This document shows positions 26,968 to 39,233 of a DNA stretch of 64,000 nucleotides, in pieces. Source of the stretch: Candidatus Pantoea formicae (lineage in GTDB: Bacteria > Pseudomonadota > Gammaproteobacteria > Enterobacterales > Enterobacteriaceae); NCBI RefSeq assembly GCF_011752625.1, contig NZ_VWXD01000002.1, forward strand, positions 62,001-126,000, written 5' to 3'. Numbering within the stretch: the first letter of the stretch is position 1; each line of letters opens with the position of its first letter. The notes beneath the pieces were generated by a model. It saw nothing but the letters and a program-made list of their open reading frames with translations. It made no database searches and was not told the origin of the DNA. Made by a program: the position numbers and the translations under genes.

Positions 26968-28478
26968 ACTCGCCACAATCGCAAAAACTCACATGGATAG
27001 GTATCACACTCTTTACGCTTGCGGCCTCTTGTTTTCTCACGTTCCGCTATTTTCCCTATGAGCCCGATGTAGCAAATAGCCCGATTGTGTGGCGTGCCTT
27101 CCTGAGTGAAGGCTTCAGCGTCTTCCGCGACTGGTTGCCAACGCCGGACAACTGGTATTTTACCGTTTACCCCATCAATTTTATTTTTTTCACGCTGCTG
27201 TCGAGCGATGGGCGCTTTGCACTGACATTATCCAGCGCATTCTTTGTTTTTCTCACGCCGCTTATCATTGCTGCCATCAATAACAACGCCAATAGAAGTC
27301 ATACTTTTATCTTAGCGCCGATCTTGATTGTGGGCTTGCCGGCTTATTGCTACATCAGCGGGTTTATCGCGCACCCGTTCTCGCATTATTCCACTCAGTT
27401 CTTTGGCGTGCTGGTGTTTGCCATCAGCTTCTTTAATTTGCATAAACAATCGATACCCAGAGTCGTATTGTATAGTTTCATCTCAATATTGTCGGCAGTA
27501 TCAGACCCTTGGTTTGCCGCCACATTCTTTCTACCACTTTTGCTGGTGCATTTTTATTTCTCATGGAATAAAACCATCAGCAAAAAGGCGACAATTATTT
27601 TTCTGATCGCGTTTGTTTTCACCATGATCCATGCGGTGCCGCGTTGGTTACATATTCCTGTCCAACGATTCACGCTAGTACCCGTAGAGCAATGGCTGAT
27701 CAATGCAGAATGGACAGTTCATATCCTCGGCCGTGGCCTGAACTTGTTCTTTGTGGACAACAATCTTGCTTATATTGCTTCATTGATCATCTGGGTGGCA
27801 CTGTTCCTGCATGCCGTAGTCATCTGTTGGAAGCAAAACGAGAAAGCGCGTTTTATCGCCCTGTTTGCTTTTTTAAGCATCGCAGCAATTATTACTTCGT
27901 TTATTATTGGCTACGACATGCCTTATGAAGGGAGCGCACGCTTCTTTGTTAATACCTATTGCTTTGTGATGATGGTGGTTGTTCTGCGACTCTCTTTTAA
28001 AAGAGATATTTTTATCGGCTGCGTTTTAGCCCTGTTTTTATCCTCTTCAGGCTATTCTTACTATCAACACACCTCCCCCTTTGCAGATAGTGAAAAACAA
28101 ACCCAGGCTTATATCGATTTCCTTGATAAAAACGACCTTAAGTTTGGTTACGGTGATTTCTGGAAGCTATCCAATAACGTCAACTGGATGGCTGAGGGGC
28201 ATATTCATATTACGCCGGTGCTCTGGAGAGACAATTATCAGATTATGTCCGACAGTTCACGTGGACAGACACTGCGTTCCTGGTTAAGCGATGCGTTTAT
28301 TGCGCAATCCCCTGAACGCCAGTTCGTCTCGATTCCAGCGATTGCAACGGCAGATAAAGACAGTGAAGCCAACCAGCGGTTAGCTGCTATACGTCAACAA
28401 CTCGGGGACCCCGATGAAGTCCAGACTTTCGCGGATATGACCTTCTATATTTATCATCACAGAATTACTTTTCAGTGA
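26961..28478 (+). CDS. GtrC-type serotype-specific glucosyltransferase
   Basis: A 505-residue polytopic membrane protein with about ten hydrophobic segments and a periplasmic C-terminal part, the layout of the third, serotype-specific member of gtr operons. It would transfer glucose from the lipid carrier to the O-antigen or another surface polysaccharide. This class is very divergent, so identity rests on position, size and topology; the acidic [14 protein letters not shown] loop after the first helix is in the place of the catalytic acidic loop. The gene is visibly more A/T-rich than the backbone, which suggests transfer. It ends 66 bp from the icd stop codon. Confidence 0.75.
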   Translation: MLNSPQSQKLTWIGITLFTLAASCFLTFRYFPYEPDVANSPIVWRAFLSEGFSVFRDWLPTPDNWYFTVYPINFIFFTLLSSDGRFALTLSSAFFVFLTPLIIAAINNNANRSHTFILAPILIVGLPAYCYISGFIAHPFSHYSTQFFGVLVFAISFFNLHKQSIPRVVLYSFISILSAVSDPWFAATFFLPLLLVHFYFSWNKTISKKATIIFLIAFVFTMIHAVPRWLHIPVQRFTLVPVEQWLINAEWTVHILGRGLNLFFVDNNLAYIASLIIWVALFLHAVVICWKQNEKARFIALFAFLSIAAIITSFIIGYDMPYEGSARFFVNTYCFVMMVVVLRLSFKRDIFIGCVLALFLSSSGYSYYQHTSPFADSEKQTQAYIDFLDKNDLKFGYGDFWKLSNNVNWMAEGHIHITPVLWRDNYQIMSDSSRGQTLRSWLSDAFIAQSPERQFVSIPAIATADKDSEANQRLAAIRQQLGDPDEVQTFADMTFYIYHHRITFQ

Positions 28479-28495
28479 TGTAGATTTATTCCAAT

Positions 28496-28522
28496 AAAAA
28501 ACGGGAGCCGTAGGCTCCCGTT
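28496..28522 (-). terminator. Terminator of icd
   Basis: AACGGGAGCC and GGCTCCCGTT form a 10-bp stem with loop GTA; on the minus strand the stem is followed by TTTTTTA, so it ends icd transcription. It also lies directly after gtrC on the plus strand. Confidence 0.88.
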
Positions 28523-28544
28523 ATGCATTCTGCCTGAGGGCAAA

Positions 28545-29795
28545 TTACATGTTCGCGATGATCGCGTCGCCAAACTCTGAACATTTCAGCAGTTTAGCGC
28601 CATCCATCAGACGCTCGAAGTCATAGGTCACGGTCTTAGCAGCGATTGCGCCTTCCATGCCTTTAACAATCAGGTCTGCGGCTTCGAACCACTCCAGGTG
28701 ACGCAGCATCATTTCTGCCGACAGGATGACTGAACCTGGGTTCACTTTATCCTGACCAGCATACTTAGGTGCAGTACCGTGAGTTGCTTCGAACAGTGCG
28801 CATTCGTCACCGATGTTTGCGCCTGGTGCGATACCGATACCACCAACCTGTGCCGCCAGGGCATCAGAGATGTAGTCACCGTTCAGGTTCATACAAGCGA
28901 TAACGTCGTATTCTGCTGGACGCAACAGGATCTGCTGCAGGAAGGCGTCAGCGATCACGTCTTTAACGATGATTTCTTTGCCGGTGTTTGGGTTCTTGAA
29001 CTTCATCCATGGGCCGCCATCGATCAGCTCGCCGCCGAACTCTTCTTTCACCAACTGGTAGCCCCAGTCTTTGAATGAGCCTTCGGTGAACTTCATGATG
29101 TTGCCTTTGTGAACCAGGGTCAGAGAATCACGATCGTTGGTGATAGTGTACTCAACCGCAGCACGCACCAGACGTTTAGTGCCCTCTTCAGAGCACGGCT
29201 TCACGCCGATACCACACTGCTCTGGGAAGCGAATTTTCTTCACGCCCATCTCTTCACGCAGGAACTTGATCACTTTATCAGCTTCTGGCGTGCCCGCTTT
29301 CCACTCGATACCTGCATAGATATCTTCTGAGTTTTCACGGAAGATCACCATGTCGGTATCTTCTGGGCGTTTAACCGGGCTAGGAGTACCGGTGTAGTAG
29401 CGAACCGGACGCAGGCACACGTACAGATCCAGTTCCTGACGCAGCGCAACGTTCAGAGAACGAATACCGCCACCGACTGGGGTAGTCAGCGGGCCTTTGA
29501 TGGCAACGCGGTATTCTTTGATTAAATCGAGGGTTTCTTGCGGCAGCCAGACGTCCTGACCGTAAAGTTCTACTGATTTCTCACCAGTATAAATTTCCAT
29601 CCAGGAAATTTTACGCTCACCGTTGTAGGCTTTCTTCACAGCGGCATCAACCACTTTCAGCATTACAGGGGAAACGTCAACGCCGATGCCATCACCTTCG
29701 ATATAAGGAATGACTGGGTTATTCGGAACGTTCAGTTTGCCCTGATCCAGGGTGATTTTTTGACCTTCCGCCGGAACAACTACTTTGCTTTCCAT
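28545..29795 (-). CDS. icd: NADP-isocitrate dehydrogenase
   Basis: Oxidises isocitrate to 2-oxoglutarate in the TCA cycle. ATG 29795 gives 416 residues, the E. coli length; a TTG one codon earlier is ignored. The substrate-binding loop [19 protein letters not shown] contains the Ser that AceK phosphorylates to divert flux into the glyoxylate shunt; [33 protein letters not shown] and [14 protein letters not shown] are all present. In E. coli the 3' end of this gene is the attachment site of phage 21 and element e14, relevant because the gtr cluster ends 66 bp away. AAGGAGAGG precedes the start. Confidence 0.97.
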   Translation of the reverse strand: MESKVVVPAEGQKITLDQGKLNVPNNPVIPYIEGDGIGVDVSPVMLKVVDAAVKKAYNGERKISWMEIYTGEKSVELYGQDVWLPQETLDLIKEYRVAIKGPLTTPVGGGIRSLNVALRQELDLYVCLRPVRYYTGTPSPVKRPEDTDMVIFRENSEDIYAGIEWKAGTPEADKVIKFLREEMGVKKIRFPEQCGIGVKPCSEEGTKRLVRAAVEYTITNDRDSLTLVHKGNIMKFTEGSFKDWGYQLVKEEFGGELIDGGPWMKFKNPNTGKEIIVKDVIADAFLQQILLRPAEYDVIACMNLNGDYISDALAAQVGGIGIAPGANIGDECALFEATHGTAPKYAGQDKVNPGSVILSAEMMLRHLEWFEAADLIVKGMEGAIAAKTVTYDFERLMDGAKLLKCSEFGDAIIANM

Positions 29796-29926
29796 CAACC
29801 TCTCCTTCGAGCGATTTTTTGTTAATGATTTGTAAGATGCGGCTCAATACTACTTGAATATTTCCGCTACGCCAATCACCGTAGTTTCGCGTTATAATGC
29901 GCTGATTGTTTCTAACTGCAAAGACC

Positions 29927-30565
29927 ATGCGAAAAACTTCCCAACGAATTCACCAGGATAAAGGCTCTAACGCCGCAGCACGCAAGCCCGTGCGCCGTGT
30001 TACACGCCCGAAAGGGCCACGCCGCGTCATACTCTTTAACAAACCTTTCGATGTGTTGCCGCAATTCAGCGACGAGGCGGGGCGCCGCACGCTGAAAGAT
30101 TTTGTGCCCATTAGCGATGTTTACGCCGCAGGCCGCCTCGACCGCGACAGCGAAGGTTTGATGATACTGACCAACGATGGCGCGTTGCAGGCGCAACTGA
30201 CTCAGCCGGGAAAACGCACCGGAAAAATCTACTATGTGCAGGTGGAAGGTGCGCCGCAGGAATCAGATTTATCCCCATTACGCAACGGTGTGACCCTCAA
30301 CGATGGCCCCACCCTGCCTGCAGGCGTGGAGTTAGTCACTGAACCAGAGTGGCTCTGGCCGCGCCAACCGCCGATCCGCGAACGTAAAGCTATCCCCACC
30401 ACGTGGTTGAAAATCACTTTGTATGAGGGGCGTAATCGCCAGGTACGACGCATGACCGCGCATATCGGTTTCCCGACATTGCGCCTGATTCGCTTTGCGA
30501 TGGGTGAATACCAGTTGAACGATCTCGCACCCGGCACATGGCGTGATATCAGCACCGAGGTCTAA
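29927..30565 (+). CDS. rluE: 23S rRNA pseudouridine synthase E
   Basis: Makes pseudouridine at position 2457 of 23S rRNA. It has a basic N-terminal tail and the RsuA-family catalytic motif [19 protein letters not shown] with the nucleophilic Asp, followed by [16 protein letters not shown] and [23 protein letters not shown] 29927 gives 212 residues; an in-frame TTG seven codons upstream is possible. First of the co-directional series rluE-nudJ-mnmA-hflD-purB and divergent from icd. Confidence 0.94.
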   Translation: MRKTSQRIHQDKGSNAAARKPVRRVTRPKGPRRVILFNKPFDVLPQFSDEAGRRTLKDFVPISDVYAAGRLDRDSEGLMILTNDGALQAQLTQPGKRTGKIYYVQVEGAPQESDLSPLRNGVTLNDGPTLPAGVELVTEPEWLWPRQPPIRERKAIPTTWLKITLYEGRNRQVRRMTAHIGFPTLRLIRFAMGEYQLNDLAPGTWRDISTEV

Positions 30566-30604
30566 AATATTTAATAACTTTTGGTTAACAATTTCGGAGG
30601 AAGG

Positions 30605-31078
30605 ATGTTTAAACCTCATGTAACGGTGGCCTGTATTGTTCAGGCGCAGGGTGAGTTGCTGGTGGTCGAGGAGCGTGTTCACGGTCGCATTACCTGGAAC
30701 CAGCCTGCGGGACATTTGGAAGCGGATGAAACGATTCTAGAAGCAGCTCAACGCGAGCTCTTTGAAGAGACCGGGATCGACGCTAAACCAGAGTACTTCC
30801 TTGGCGTGCAGCAGTGGATTGCCCCTGACGATACACCTTTTGTGCGTTTCCTGTTTGGTCTTGATCTGGCCGAAAAGTGTGACACTTCACCGCACGACCG
30901 TGACATCGATTGCTGCTGGTGGTTGCCGCCAGAGCAGATTCTTACAGCCAATCGGCTGCGTTCACCCCTGGTGGCCGAAAGCGTGCGTTTGTGGCAACAG
31001 GGTGCGCGTTATCCGCTGGAGCTGGTTGCGCCGTTCCAATGGCCTTTTCATGAGGGTGCGCGCCCGGCTTCGGCATGA
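30605..31078 (+). CDS. nudJ: Nudix phosphatase NudJ
   Basis: A 157-residue Nudix hydrolase; the E. coli enzyme acts on nucleoside di- and triphosphates and on hydroxymethylpyrimidine diphosphate. The Nudix box runs from [17 protein letters not shown] to FEETGI, with the expected Gly, Glu and REL-EE spacing. GGAGGAAGG directly before ATG 30605 fixes the start. Located 39 bp after rluE and 41 bp before mnmA, as in E. coli. Confidence 0.94.
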   Translation: MFKPHVTVACIVQAQGELLVVEERVHGRITWNQPAGHLEADETILEAAQRELFEETGIDAKPEYFLGVQQWIAPDDTPFVRFLFGLDLAEKCDTSPHDRDIDCCWWLPPEQILTANRLRSPLVAESVRLWQQGARYPLELVAPFQWPFHEGARPASA

Positions 31079-31119
31079 TAGAATGCGCCGCCTGTTTTTA
31101 TCGTAATTAAGAGTGCGTC

Positions 31120-32232
31120 ATGTCTGACAACAGCCAGAAAAAAGTGATCGTCGGGATGTCCGGCGGCGTCGATTCTTCCGTATCCGCCTGGTTACTGCAA
31201 CAGCAGGGCTATCAGGTTGAGGGCCTGTTCATGAAGAACTGGGAGGAAGACGACGGCGAGGAATATTGCACCGCTGCAGATGATCTGGCTGACGCACAAG
31301 CCGTATGTGACAAACTCGGCATCAAACTCCACAAAATCAACTTCGCGGCAGAGTACTGGGATAACGTCTTTGAACACTTCCTGGAAGAGTACAAAGCGGG
31401 CCGTACGCCGAATCCCGATATTTTGTGCAACAAAGAGATCAAGTTCAAAGCCTTCCTCGAGTTCGCAGCAGAAGATCTCGGTGCAGACTTTATTGCCACT
31501 GGACACTATGTCCGCCGTGCTGATGTTAATGGCACTAGCCAGTTGCTGCGCGGCCTCGACGGCAATAAAGACCAGAGCTATTTCCTCTACACCCTGAGCC
31601 ATGAGCAGATTGCACAAAGCCTGTTCCCGGTGGGCGAACTGGAGAAACCGGAAGTTCGCCGTATCGCCGAAGAGCTCGATCTCATCACCGCGAAGAAAAA
31701 AGATTCCACCGGTATCTGTTTTATCGGCGAGCGTAAATTCCGCGACTTCCTTGGCCGGTATCTGCCCGCTCAGCCAGGCGAAATTGAAACCGTTGACGGT
31801 GAAATCGTGGGTGAACATCAGGGCCTGATGTATCACACCCTCGGCCAGCGTAAAGGCTTGGGCATCGGCGGTCGTAAAGAGAGCAATGACGATCCTTGGT
31901 ATGTGGTGGATAAAGACGTGGCACGTAATCGTCTGATTGTTGCACAAGGCGGCGATCATCCACGTTTAATGTCCGTTGGCCTGATCGCGCAACAGTTGGA
32001 CTGGGTGGATCGCCAGCCACTCAGCGCACCACTGCGCTGCACGGTGAAAACCCGTTATCGTCAGACCGATATTCCCTGCGAAATCACTCCGCTGGCTGAT
32101 AACCGAATTGAAGTGCGTTTTGACGAGCCAGTTGCGGCCGTCACGCCAGGCCAGTCGGCCGTGTTTTATCTGGGTGATGTTTGCCTTGGTGGCGGCATTA
32201 TTGAACAGCGCCTGCCATTGGCAGAAGGCTAA
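31120..32232 (+). CDS. mnmA: tRNA 2-thiouridylase MnmA
   Basis: Thiolates U34 of tRNAs for Lys, Glu and Gln using sulfur relayed from IscS and the Tus proteins. The 370-residue protein has the ATP-pyrophosphatase loop [15 protein letters not shown], the first catalytic Cys in [12 protein letters not shown] and the second in [12 protein letters not shown], plus the [10 protein letters not shown] segment. Length and sequence match E. coli MnmA. Followed after 35 bp by hflD. Confidence 0.97.
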   Translation: MSDNSQKKVIVGMSGGVDSSVSAWLLQQQGYQVEGLFMKNWEEDDGEEYCTAADDLADAQAVCDKLGIKLHKINFAAEYWDNVFEHFLEEYKAGRTPNPDILCNKEIKFKAFLEFAAEDLGADFIATGHYVRRADVNGTSQLLRGLDGNKDQSYFLYTLSHEQIAQSLFPVGELEKPEVRRIAEELDLITAKKKDSTGICFIGERKFRDFLGRYLPAQPGEIETVDGEIVGEHQGLMYHTLGQRKGLGIGGRKESNDDPWYVVDKDVARNRLIVAQGGDHPRLMSVGLIAQQLDWVDRQPLSAPLRCTVKTRYRQTDIPCEITPLADNRIEVRFDEPVAAVTPGQSAVFYLGDVCLGGGIIEQRLPLAEG

Positions 32233-32267
32233 GGTCGGCGCTGCCGACGCGATGACAGGAGTTAAGC

Positions 32268-32909
32268 GTGGCTAAGAACTATTATGAAATTACGCTTGCG
32301 CTGGCGGGCGTTTGCCAGGCCGCGCATTTGGTGCAGCAGTTAGCGCATCAAGGCCATTGCCATAGCGCCGCGTTAACGGTGTCACTACGCAGTTTGTTAG
32401 ACCTCAATCCCGGCTCTACGCTGGCGGTGTTCGGCAACGATGAAGCCAATCTTCACCTGGGGCTAGAGACACTGATGGCGGTGTTGAATACTGGCAGCCG
32501 ACAGGGTGCCGGTGCGGAACTGACACGCTACACCCTGAGCATGATGGTACTGGAGCGTAAGCTTCACGGTAACAAGTCGGCTCTTAATACTTTGGCACAG
32601 CGCATTAGCCAGCTTGATCGTCAATTAGCGCACTATGAACTGGAATCAGAAACCATCACCAGCGCCATGGCGGGTATTTATGTGGATGTGATCAGCCCAC
32701 TTGGCCCACGTATTCAGGTCACCGGTTCGCCGCAGGTATTACAAAATTCGCAAGTGCAGAGCAAAGTACGCGCCACCTTGTTGGCCGGTATTCGCGCTGC
32801 CGTGTTATGGCAGCAGGTTGGCGGTGGCCGCCTGCAGTTGATGTTCTCGCGCCAGCGTCTGCTGCGTGAAGCCAAAACCATTTTATCCCGGTTGGGCCCA
32901 GCGTATTAA
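32268..32909 (+). CDS. hflD: HflD, modulator of lambda CII and FtsH
   Basis: A 213-residue mostly helical membrane-associated protein; in E. coli it binds phage lambda CII and favours lysis. Recognised by [38 protein letters not shown] and [20 protein letters not shown]. The start is GTG with AGGAG 7 bp upstream. Its place between mnmA and purB is the same as in E. coli. The host role is not well understood. Confidence 0.94.
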   Translation: MAKNYYEITLALAGVCQAAHLVQQLAHQGHCHSAALTVSLRSLLDLNPGSTLAVFGNDEANLHLGLETLMAVLNTGSRQGAGAELTRYTLSMMVLERKLHGNKSALNTLAQRISQLDRQLAHYELESETITSAMAGIYVDVISPLGPRIQVTGSPQVLQNSQVQSKVRATLLAGIRAAVLWQQVGGGRLQLMFSRQRLLREAKTILSRLGPAY

Positions 32910-32926
32910 ACGCCGCCCTGCCCTAA

Positions 32927-34324
<1,398 letters not shown>

Positions 34325-34332
34325 TTTCCCTT

Positions 34333-34360
34333 ACACAGGCGCGATACCCCGCGCCTGTGT
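34333..34360 (+). terminator. Terminator of purB
   Basis: ACACAGGCGCG and CGCGCCTGTGT form an 11-bp stem around ATACCC, 9 bp after the purB stop. The tail is TGTTATGCTGTTT, only moderately U-rich. Its last bases run into the PhoP-box region. Confidence 0.75.
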
Positions 34361-34392
34361 TGTTATGCTGTTTAGTTCGCTTCGCATATACT
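34358..34392 (+). promoter_or_regulatory. PhoP box and promoter of phoPQ
   Basis: TGTTGT-5 bp-TGTTTA at 34358-34374 matches the PhoP box (two TGTTTA half-sites 5 bp apart; first half 4 of 6, second perfect). A TATACT -10 element follows at 34387-34392, 12 bp after the box, the spacing seen in PhoP-activated promoters. Supports positive autoregulation of phoPQ. Inferred from sequence. Confidence 0.7.
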
Positions 34393-34430
34393 TTTGCCAT
34401 CATCACTGAGTTTGAAGGTAAGGAAATACT

Positions 34431-35099
34431 ATGCGTGTTCTGGTTGTGGAAGATAATGCCCTGCTGCGCCATCACCTCGCCGTGCAATTGCGTGAGATGG
34501 GCCATCAGGTTGATGCCGCAGAAGATGCGAAAGAAGCCGATTACTTCCTTCAGGAGCATATCCCAGACATTGCACTGGTTGATTTAGGTTTGCCGGATGA
34601 AGATGGCATGTCCTTGATCCGCCGCTGGCGCGGTGATGCGATTCGTCAGCCAATTCTGGTGCTAACGGCTCGCGAAGGCTGGCAGGCAAAAGTTGAAGCG
34701 CTGGAAGCAGGCGCGGATGATTACGTCACCAAACCTTTCCATATTGAAGAAGTCGCTGCGCGACTGCAGGCACTGATGCGCCGCAACAGCGGACATGCCT
34801 CGCAGATTATCTCTATGCCTCCATTCCAGGTTGATCTCTCTCGCCGTGAAGTGACGGTGAATGATGCACCAGTAAAACTCACTGCTTTTGAATACACCAT
34901 CGTGGAAACACTGATCCGCAACGCTGGAAAAGTCGTCAGCAAAGATTCTCTGATGCTGCAGCTTTATCCCGATGCCGAACTGCGCGAGAGCCATACCATT
35001 GATGTTCTGATGGGCCGCCTGCGCAAAAAAATTCTCGCGCTCCATCCGACCGAAGTGATAAACACCGTGCGCGGCCAGGGCTATCGCTTTGATCTTTGA
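34431..35099 (+). CDS. phoP: Response regulator PhoP
   Basis: OmpR-type response regulator of 222 residues controlling the low-magnesium and antimicrobial-peptide response. The receiver domain has the acidic pocket [11 protein letters not shown], phospho-acceptor Asp51 in [13 protein letters not shown], and the Lys of DYVTKPF; the C-terminal winged helix includes [20 protein letters not shown] and [25 protein letters not shown] precedes the ATG. The stop codon is followed after 3 bases by phoQ. Confidence 0.97.
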   Translation: MRVLVVEDNALLRHHLAVQLREMGHQVDAAEDAKEADYFLQEHIPDIALVDLGLPDEDGMSLIRRWRGDAIRQPILVLTAREGWQAKVEALEAGADDYVTKPFHIEEVAARLQALMRRNSGHASQIISMPPFQVDLSRREVTVNDAPVKLTAFEYTIVETLIRNAGKVVSKDSLMLQLYPDAELRESHTIDVLMGRLRKKILALHPTEVINTVRGQGYRFDL

Positions 35100-35102
35100 T
35101 TG

Positions 35103-36563
35103 ATGAATTGGTTACGCCGTCAACGCCCCTTCTCTTTACGCGCCCGATTTTTGCTGGCGACAGCGTTCATCGTGCTGTTTTTGTCACTTTCCTACGGCAT
35201 GGTGGCCGTTGTCGGCTACGTAGTAAGCTTCGATAAAAACACCTATCGTGTGATGCGCGGCGAGAGCAATCTGTTCTTCACGCTCGCCCAATGGCAAAAC
35301 AACAAGCTCACCATCGCTCAGCCCGAGCGAATGACGTTAAATTTCCCCACGCTGGTGTTTATCTACGACGAACACGGAAAATTGTTGTGGCAGCAGCGTG
35401 ATGTCCCCGACATCCGTAAGAATATCCGGCGTGAATGGTTGCTGAAGCCTGATTTCTATGAGATCGACACCACCAACCGCACCAGTCTGGCCGCCATCGG
35501 TAATAACTCCGAAGTCAAAGAGCGGCTGCATAAGTTGGATAGCGACAGCAATGACACCTTTACTCACTCCGTTGCCGTCAACCGCTACGACGCCACCACC
35601 AATTTACCGGCATTGACAATCGTGGTGGTGGATTCGATTCCACAGGAGCTACAGCACTCCGATGTGGTGTGGTCGTGGTTCAGCTACGTGCTAGCGGCTA
35701 ACCTGCTGTTGGTGATCCCGCTGCTATGGTTAGCCGCGCACTGGAGTTTGCGCCCCATCGGTCATCTCACTTCACAGGTACGTGAGCTTGAAACCGGTCA
35801 TCGCGAGAACCTTGATGATAACCCCCCACAGGAGTTACGCAGCTTAGTGCGTAACCTCAACCTGTTGCTCACCAATGAGCGACAGCGTTATACCCGCTAT
35901 CGCACCACCTTATCCGATTTAACGCACAGTCTGAAAACGCCGCTGGCGGTGCTGCAAAGTACCTTGCGCTCGTTGCGCGGTGGCAAAGAGTTCACCATTG
36001 AGCAAGCCGAACCGGTGATGCTGGAACAGATCAGCCGTATTTCGCAGCAAATTGGTTACTACCTGCACCGTGCCAGCATGCAGGCCGATCACAACCCATT
36101 GCAGCGCGATCTGCATTCCGTTTCGGCATTACTCGACAGTCTCTGCTCCGCGCTCAATAAGGTTTATCAACGCAAAGGGGTGGAGATCACCCTGGATATT
36201 TCGCCAGAACTCACCTTTATCGGCGATCAAAATGACTTTATGGAAGTGCTGGGTAACGTACTGGATAACGCCTGCAAATACTGCCTCGAATTTATTGAGG
36301 TCAGCGCACGGCAAACGGATAAAGCGTTACATCTGTTTATCGACGATGACGGCCCTGGCATCCCAGAAAGCAAACGCGACCTGATCTTCGTGCGGGGTCA
36401 GCGCGCCGATACGTTACGTCCCGGTCAGGGCTTGGGTTTAGCCGTGGTACGAGACATCCTCGAGCAATATGCCGGCCAGGTGATTGCGACCACCAGCCCA
36501 CTCGGCGGTGCGCGTATGGAAGTGATTTTCCAGCGTCAGGAAGTTGAACATCACCGCGAGTAG
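35103..36563 (+). CDS. phoQ: Sensor histidine kinase PhoQ
   Basis: Inner-membrane sensor of Mg2+, acid and cationic peptides. ATG 35103 gives 486 residues, as in E. coli. Two membrane helices ([20 protein letters not shown] and [20 protein letters not shown]) bracket a periplasmic domain; then a HAMP linker, the phospho-acceptor His275 in [13 protein letters not shown], and the ATPase boxes [18 protein letters not shown] and [15 protein letters not shown]. The periplasmic acidic patch, rich in consecutive Asp in E. coli, is only [17 protein letters not shown] here, with three spaced Asp. Ligand sensing may therefore differ in detail. Confidence 0.97.
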   Translation: MNWLRRQRPFSLRARFLLATAFIVLFLSLSYGMVAVVGYVVSFDKNTYRVMRGESNLFFTLAQWQNNKLTIAQPERMTLNFPTLVFIYDEHGKLLWQQRDVPDIRKNIRREWLLKPDFYEIDTTNRTSLAAIGNNSEVKERLHKLDSDSNDTFTHSVAVNRYDATTNLPALTIVVVDSIPQELQHSDVVWSWFSYVLAANLLLVIPLLWLAAHWSLRPIGHLTSQVRELETGHRENLDDNPPQELRSLVRNLNLLLTNERQRYTRYRTTLSDLTHSLKTPLAVLQSTLRSLRGGKEFTIEQAEPVMLEQISRISQQIGYYLHRASMQADHNPLQRDLHSVSALLDSLCSALNKVYQRKGVEITLDISPELTFIGDQNDFMEVLGNVLDNACKYCLEFIEVSARQTDKALHLFIDDDGPGIPESKRDLIFVRGQRADTLRPGQGLGLAVVRDILEQYAGQVIATTSPLGGARMEVIFQRQEVEHHRE

Positions 36564-36621
36564 AAAGGACGCCGGGCTGTTATACTTGCCTGCATTCATG
36601 GCCCTAACCGGAACACCTCGT

Positions 36622-37743
36622 ATGGACTATCAGCTCGATATCAACTGGCCCGACTTTATTCAGCGCTACTGGCAAAAACGCCCGGTGGTGCTCAAGCGTG
36701 GTTTTAAAAACTTCATTGATCCTATTTCTCCTGACGAGCTTGCTGGTCTGGCAATGGAAAACGAGGTGGATAGCCGCCTTGTCAGCCATAACAATGGCAA
36801 ATGGCAGGTTAGCCACGGCCCGTTCGAAAGCTACGATCATCTCGGCGAAAGCAACTGGTCACTGCTGGTTCAGGCGGTTAACCACTGGCACGAACCTTCC
36901 GCCGCGCTGATGCGCCCTTTCCGTTTTCTGCCTGACTGGCGCATTGACGATTTGATGATCTCCTTTGCCGTGCCTGGCGGTGGCGTGGGGCCTCATTTCG
37001 ATCAGTATGATGTGTTTATTGTGCAGGGTACCGGACGTCGTCGCTGGCGCGTGGGCGAAAAAGTCCCGATGAAACAGCACTGCCCTCACCCCGATCTGCT
37101 GCAGGTTGAACCTTTCGACGCCATCATCGACGAAGAAATGGAACCGGGTGACATTCTTTATATTCCACCAGGATTCCCGCATGAGGGTTATTCGCTGGAA
37201 AATGCGATTAACTATTCAGTCGGCTTCCGGGCCCCCAATGGCCGTGAGCTGATCAGCGGTTTTGCTGACTATATGCTGGCACACGAGCTGGGCAGCTATC
37301 GCTTTAGCGATCCGGATGTCCCTTCCCGCGATTGCCCATCGCAGATCCTGCCATCTGAAGTGGAAGGGATTCATCAGGTGATGTTGGATGTCATCAATCA
37401 GCCAGAACAGTTCAATCAATGGTTTGGTGAGTTTATTTCTCAATCTCGCCACGAGCTGGATATCGCACCGCCGGAACCACCCTACCAACCTGATGAGATT
37501 TACGATGCATTGCAACAGGGTGATGCGTTGACACGCCTTGGCGGATTGCGCGTGCTGACATTGGGTGATGCGGTGTTTGTGAATGGTGAACGTGTCGCAT
37601 GCAGCCATCCGGAAGTGCTGGCAGCGCTGGCGCGCAGCCAGGTTCTGACGCTGGAAGATTTTGGCGATGCGCTGGATGATCCTTCGCTGCTGGCGCAGCT
37701 TGCCGCCTTGGTGAACAGCGGATATTGGTTCTTTGGTGAGTAA
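36622..37743 (+). CDS. roxA: Ribosomal oxygenase RoxA (50S protein L16 arginine hydroxylase)
   Basis: A 2-oxoglutarate/Fe(II) JmjC-type oxygenase, known as YcfD, that hydroxylates an arginine of ribosomal protein L16. ATG 36622 gives 373 residues, the E. coli length and N-terminus (MDYQLDINWPDF). The iron-binding triad is visible as PHFDQYD (His and Asp of HxD) and GFPHEGYS (second His). The C-terminal winged-helix domain ends LAALVNSGYWFFGE. It follows phoQ by 58 bp on the same strand, as in E. coli. Confidence 0.95.
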   Translation: MDYQLDINWPDFIQRYWQKRPVVLKRGFKNFIDPISPDELAGLAMENEVDSRLVSHNNGKWQVSHGPFESYDHLGESNWSLLVQAVNHWHEPSAALMRPFRFLPDWRIDDLMISFAVPGGGVGPHFDQYDVFIVQGTGRRRWRVGEKVPMKQHCPHPDLLQVEPFDAIIDEEMEPGDILYIPPGFPHEGYSLENAINYSVGFRAPNGRELISGFADYMLAHELGSYRFSDPDVPSRDCPSQILPSEVEGIHQVMLDVINQPEQFNQWFGEFISQSRHELDIAPPEPPYQPDEIYDALQQGDALTRLGGLRVLTLGDAVFVNGERVACSHPEVLAALARSQVLTLEDFGDALDDPSLLAQLAALVNSGYWFFGE

Positions 37744-37852
37744 CGCATAACGTGTCATTGCACAACATGAGGGCGGCGCGACTTGTCACGCGATCGATAA
37801 GCGGCTGCGTTGCTGCCCCATGTGCAATAAATGATGCCGTGACAATACGTGT

Positions 37853-37887
37853 TAATAATAAGGCCTGCTAAGCAGGCCTTATTATTA
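37853..37887. terminator. Bidirectional terminator between roxA and pepT
   Basis: A 17-bp perfect inverted repeat (TAATAATAAGGCCTGCT and its complement) around a single A; the G/C core GGCCTGC is flanked by A/T runs on both sides, so it can work on both strands. The pepT stop codon lies in its right arm. Confidence 0.85.
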
Positions 37888-39114
37888 CGCTTTCTTCTCT
37901 GCCGCCAGTGCCGACAAGCGAACAATCACCTCTACCGCCTGCGCCATCACATTCAGTGACGCGAATTCATGTTTACCGTGATAGTTGTAGCCACCGGTAA
38001 AGAGATTGGGGCAAGGCAATCCTTTCCATGACAGTGCAGAACCATCGGTACCACCACGAATTGGTTTCACCACTGGCTCAATGCCGCAATCACGAATCGC
38101 TTGCAGTGCCAACTCGATAATTTGTGGGTGGGGTTCAACTTTTTCACGCATGTTGCGGTAACTGTCGCTGATCTCCACTTGTACCGAGCAGTCGTTATGC
38201 AAGCCTTTGCTGATGCGCTGACCAATCTCTTCCAGCAACTTTTTACGCTGTTCGTAACTGTCGGTGTCAAAATCCCGAATCAGATACATCAATTCAGCGT
38301 GTTCGACCGTACCTTTAATGGTGTGGAGATGGAAGAAACCTTCATAGCCATCGGTAAACTGCGGTTTCTCTTTCGCCGGCAATTCAGCGTGGAAGCGCAT
38401 CGCCAGATCCAGCGCATTGACCATGACGTTTTTCGCACTGCCAGGGTGGACATTATTGCCGGTGATTTTGACCATCGCCGTCGCTGCGTTGAAGTTCTCG
38501 AACTCAAATTCGCCAAGATCGCTGCCGTCTACGGTATAAGCCCAATCTGCTGCAAAACCTTCCACATCGAAATGTGAGGTACCACGGCCAATTTCCTCAT
38601 CCGGCGTGAACGCCACGCGAATCGCACCGTGTGGAATATCCCCTTTTGCCAGACGCGCCATCGCGGTCATGATTTCAGCCACACCCGCTTTGTCATCAGC
38701 ACCGAGCAATGTTTTACCATCGGTGGTGATCAGCGTGTGTCCAATCAATTTGTGCAGGATCGGGAACATTACGGGCGACAGAATCTCATCGCCATTACCC
38801 AAGGCAATGTCACCCCCGCGATAGTTTTCAATAATCTGCGGATTGACGTTCTTGGCGGTGAAATCGGGAGAGGTGTCCATATGCGAGATGAAGCCAATCA
38901 CCGGGGTCGGCCAATCAACGTTGGCGGGCAAAGTGCCCATCACGCAGCAATGATCGCTGAGGGAGACATCCACAAACCCCAGTGCGATCAGCTCTTCCTG
39001 CAACTGACGCGCCAACGTCCACTGTCCTTCACTGCTTGGCACCTGTCGCGCCTGCGGTTTTGACTGAGTTTCTACTGCGACATAACTGAGAAAACGCTCA
39101 AGTAATTGATCCAT
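37885..39114 (-). CDS. pepT: Tripeptidase PepT
   Basis: A cytoplasmic M20B zinc aminopeptidase that releases the N-terminal residue of tripeptides. The 409-residue protein has the metal ligands in [57 protein letters not shown] and, near the end, [16 protein letters not shown]. Length and sequence agree with E. coli PepT (408). Anaerobic, FNR-dependent expression is known in enterobacteria; no perfect FNR palindrome was noticed in the gap upstream. Divergence pattern: convergent with roxA. Confidence 0.96.
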   Translation of the reverse strand: MDQLLERFLSYVAVETQSKPQARQVPSSEGQWTLARQLQEELIALGFVDVSLSDHCCVMGTLPANVDWPTPVIGFISHMDTSPDFTAKNVNPQIIENYRGGDIALGNGDEILSPVMFPILHKLIGHTLITTDGKTLLGADDKAGVAEIMTAMARLAKGDIPHGAIRVAFTPDEEIGRGTSHFDVEGFAADWAYTVDGSDLGEFEFENFNAATAMVKITGNNVHPGSAKNVMVNALDLAMRFHAELPAKEKPQFTDGYEGFFHLHTIKGTVEHAELMYLIRDFDTDSYEQRKKLLEEIGQRISKGLHNDCSVQVEISDSYRNMREKVEPHPQIIELALQAIRDCGIEPVVKPIRGGTDGSALSWKGLPCPNLFTGGYNYHGKHEFASLNVMAQAVEVIVRLSALAAEKKA

Positions 39115-39233
39115 GTGTCATCCCTCTAAAGAACCTGCGTTATTATCATGGCGCTTGAGCCGCGCCATGTTGCGTCAAATCATTATCCTTCAGGTTAGCG
39201 TTCTCAGCGCGAATTGCTTAACCAGTGACAAAG

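Noticed and set aside
25682-29795. Intact prophage at icd
   Set aside because: Only gtrABC is present; no integrase, repressor, structural or lysis genes, and no duplicated icd end was seen.
31192-31959. Long minus-strand frame within mnmA
   Set aside because: A shadow of the highly conserved mnmA reading frame, with no ribosome site.
37746-37850. Long imperfect inverted repeat (ATTGCACA and TGTGCAAT arms) between roxA and pepT
   Set aside because: Arms are short and mismatched; the clear palindrome at 37853-37887 already explains termination.
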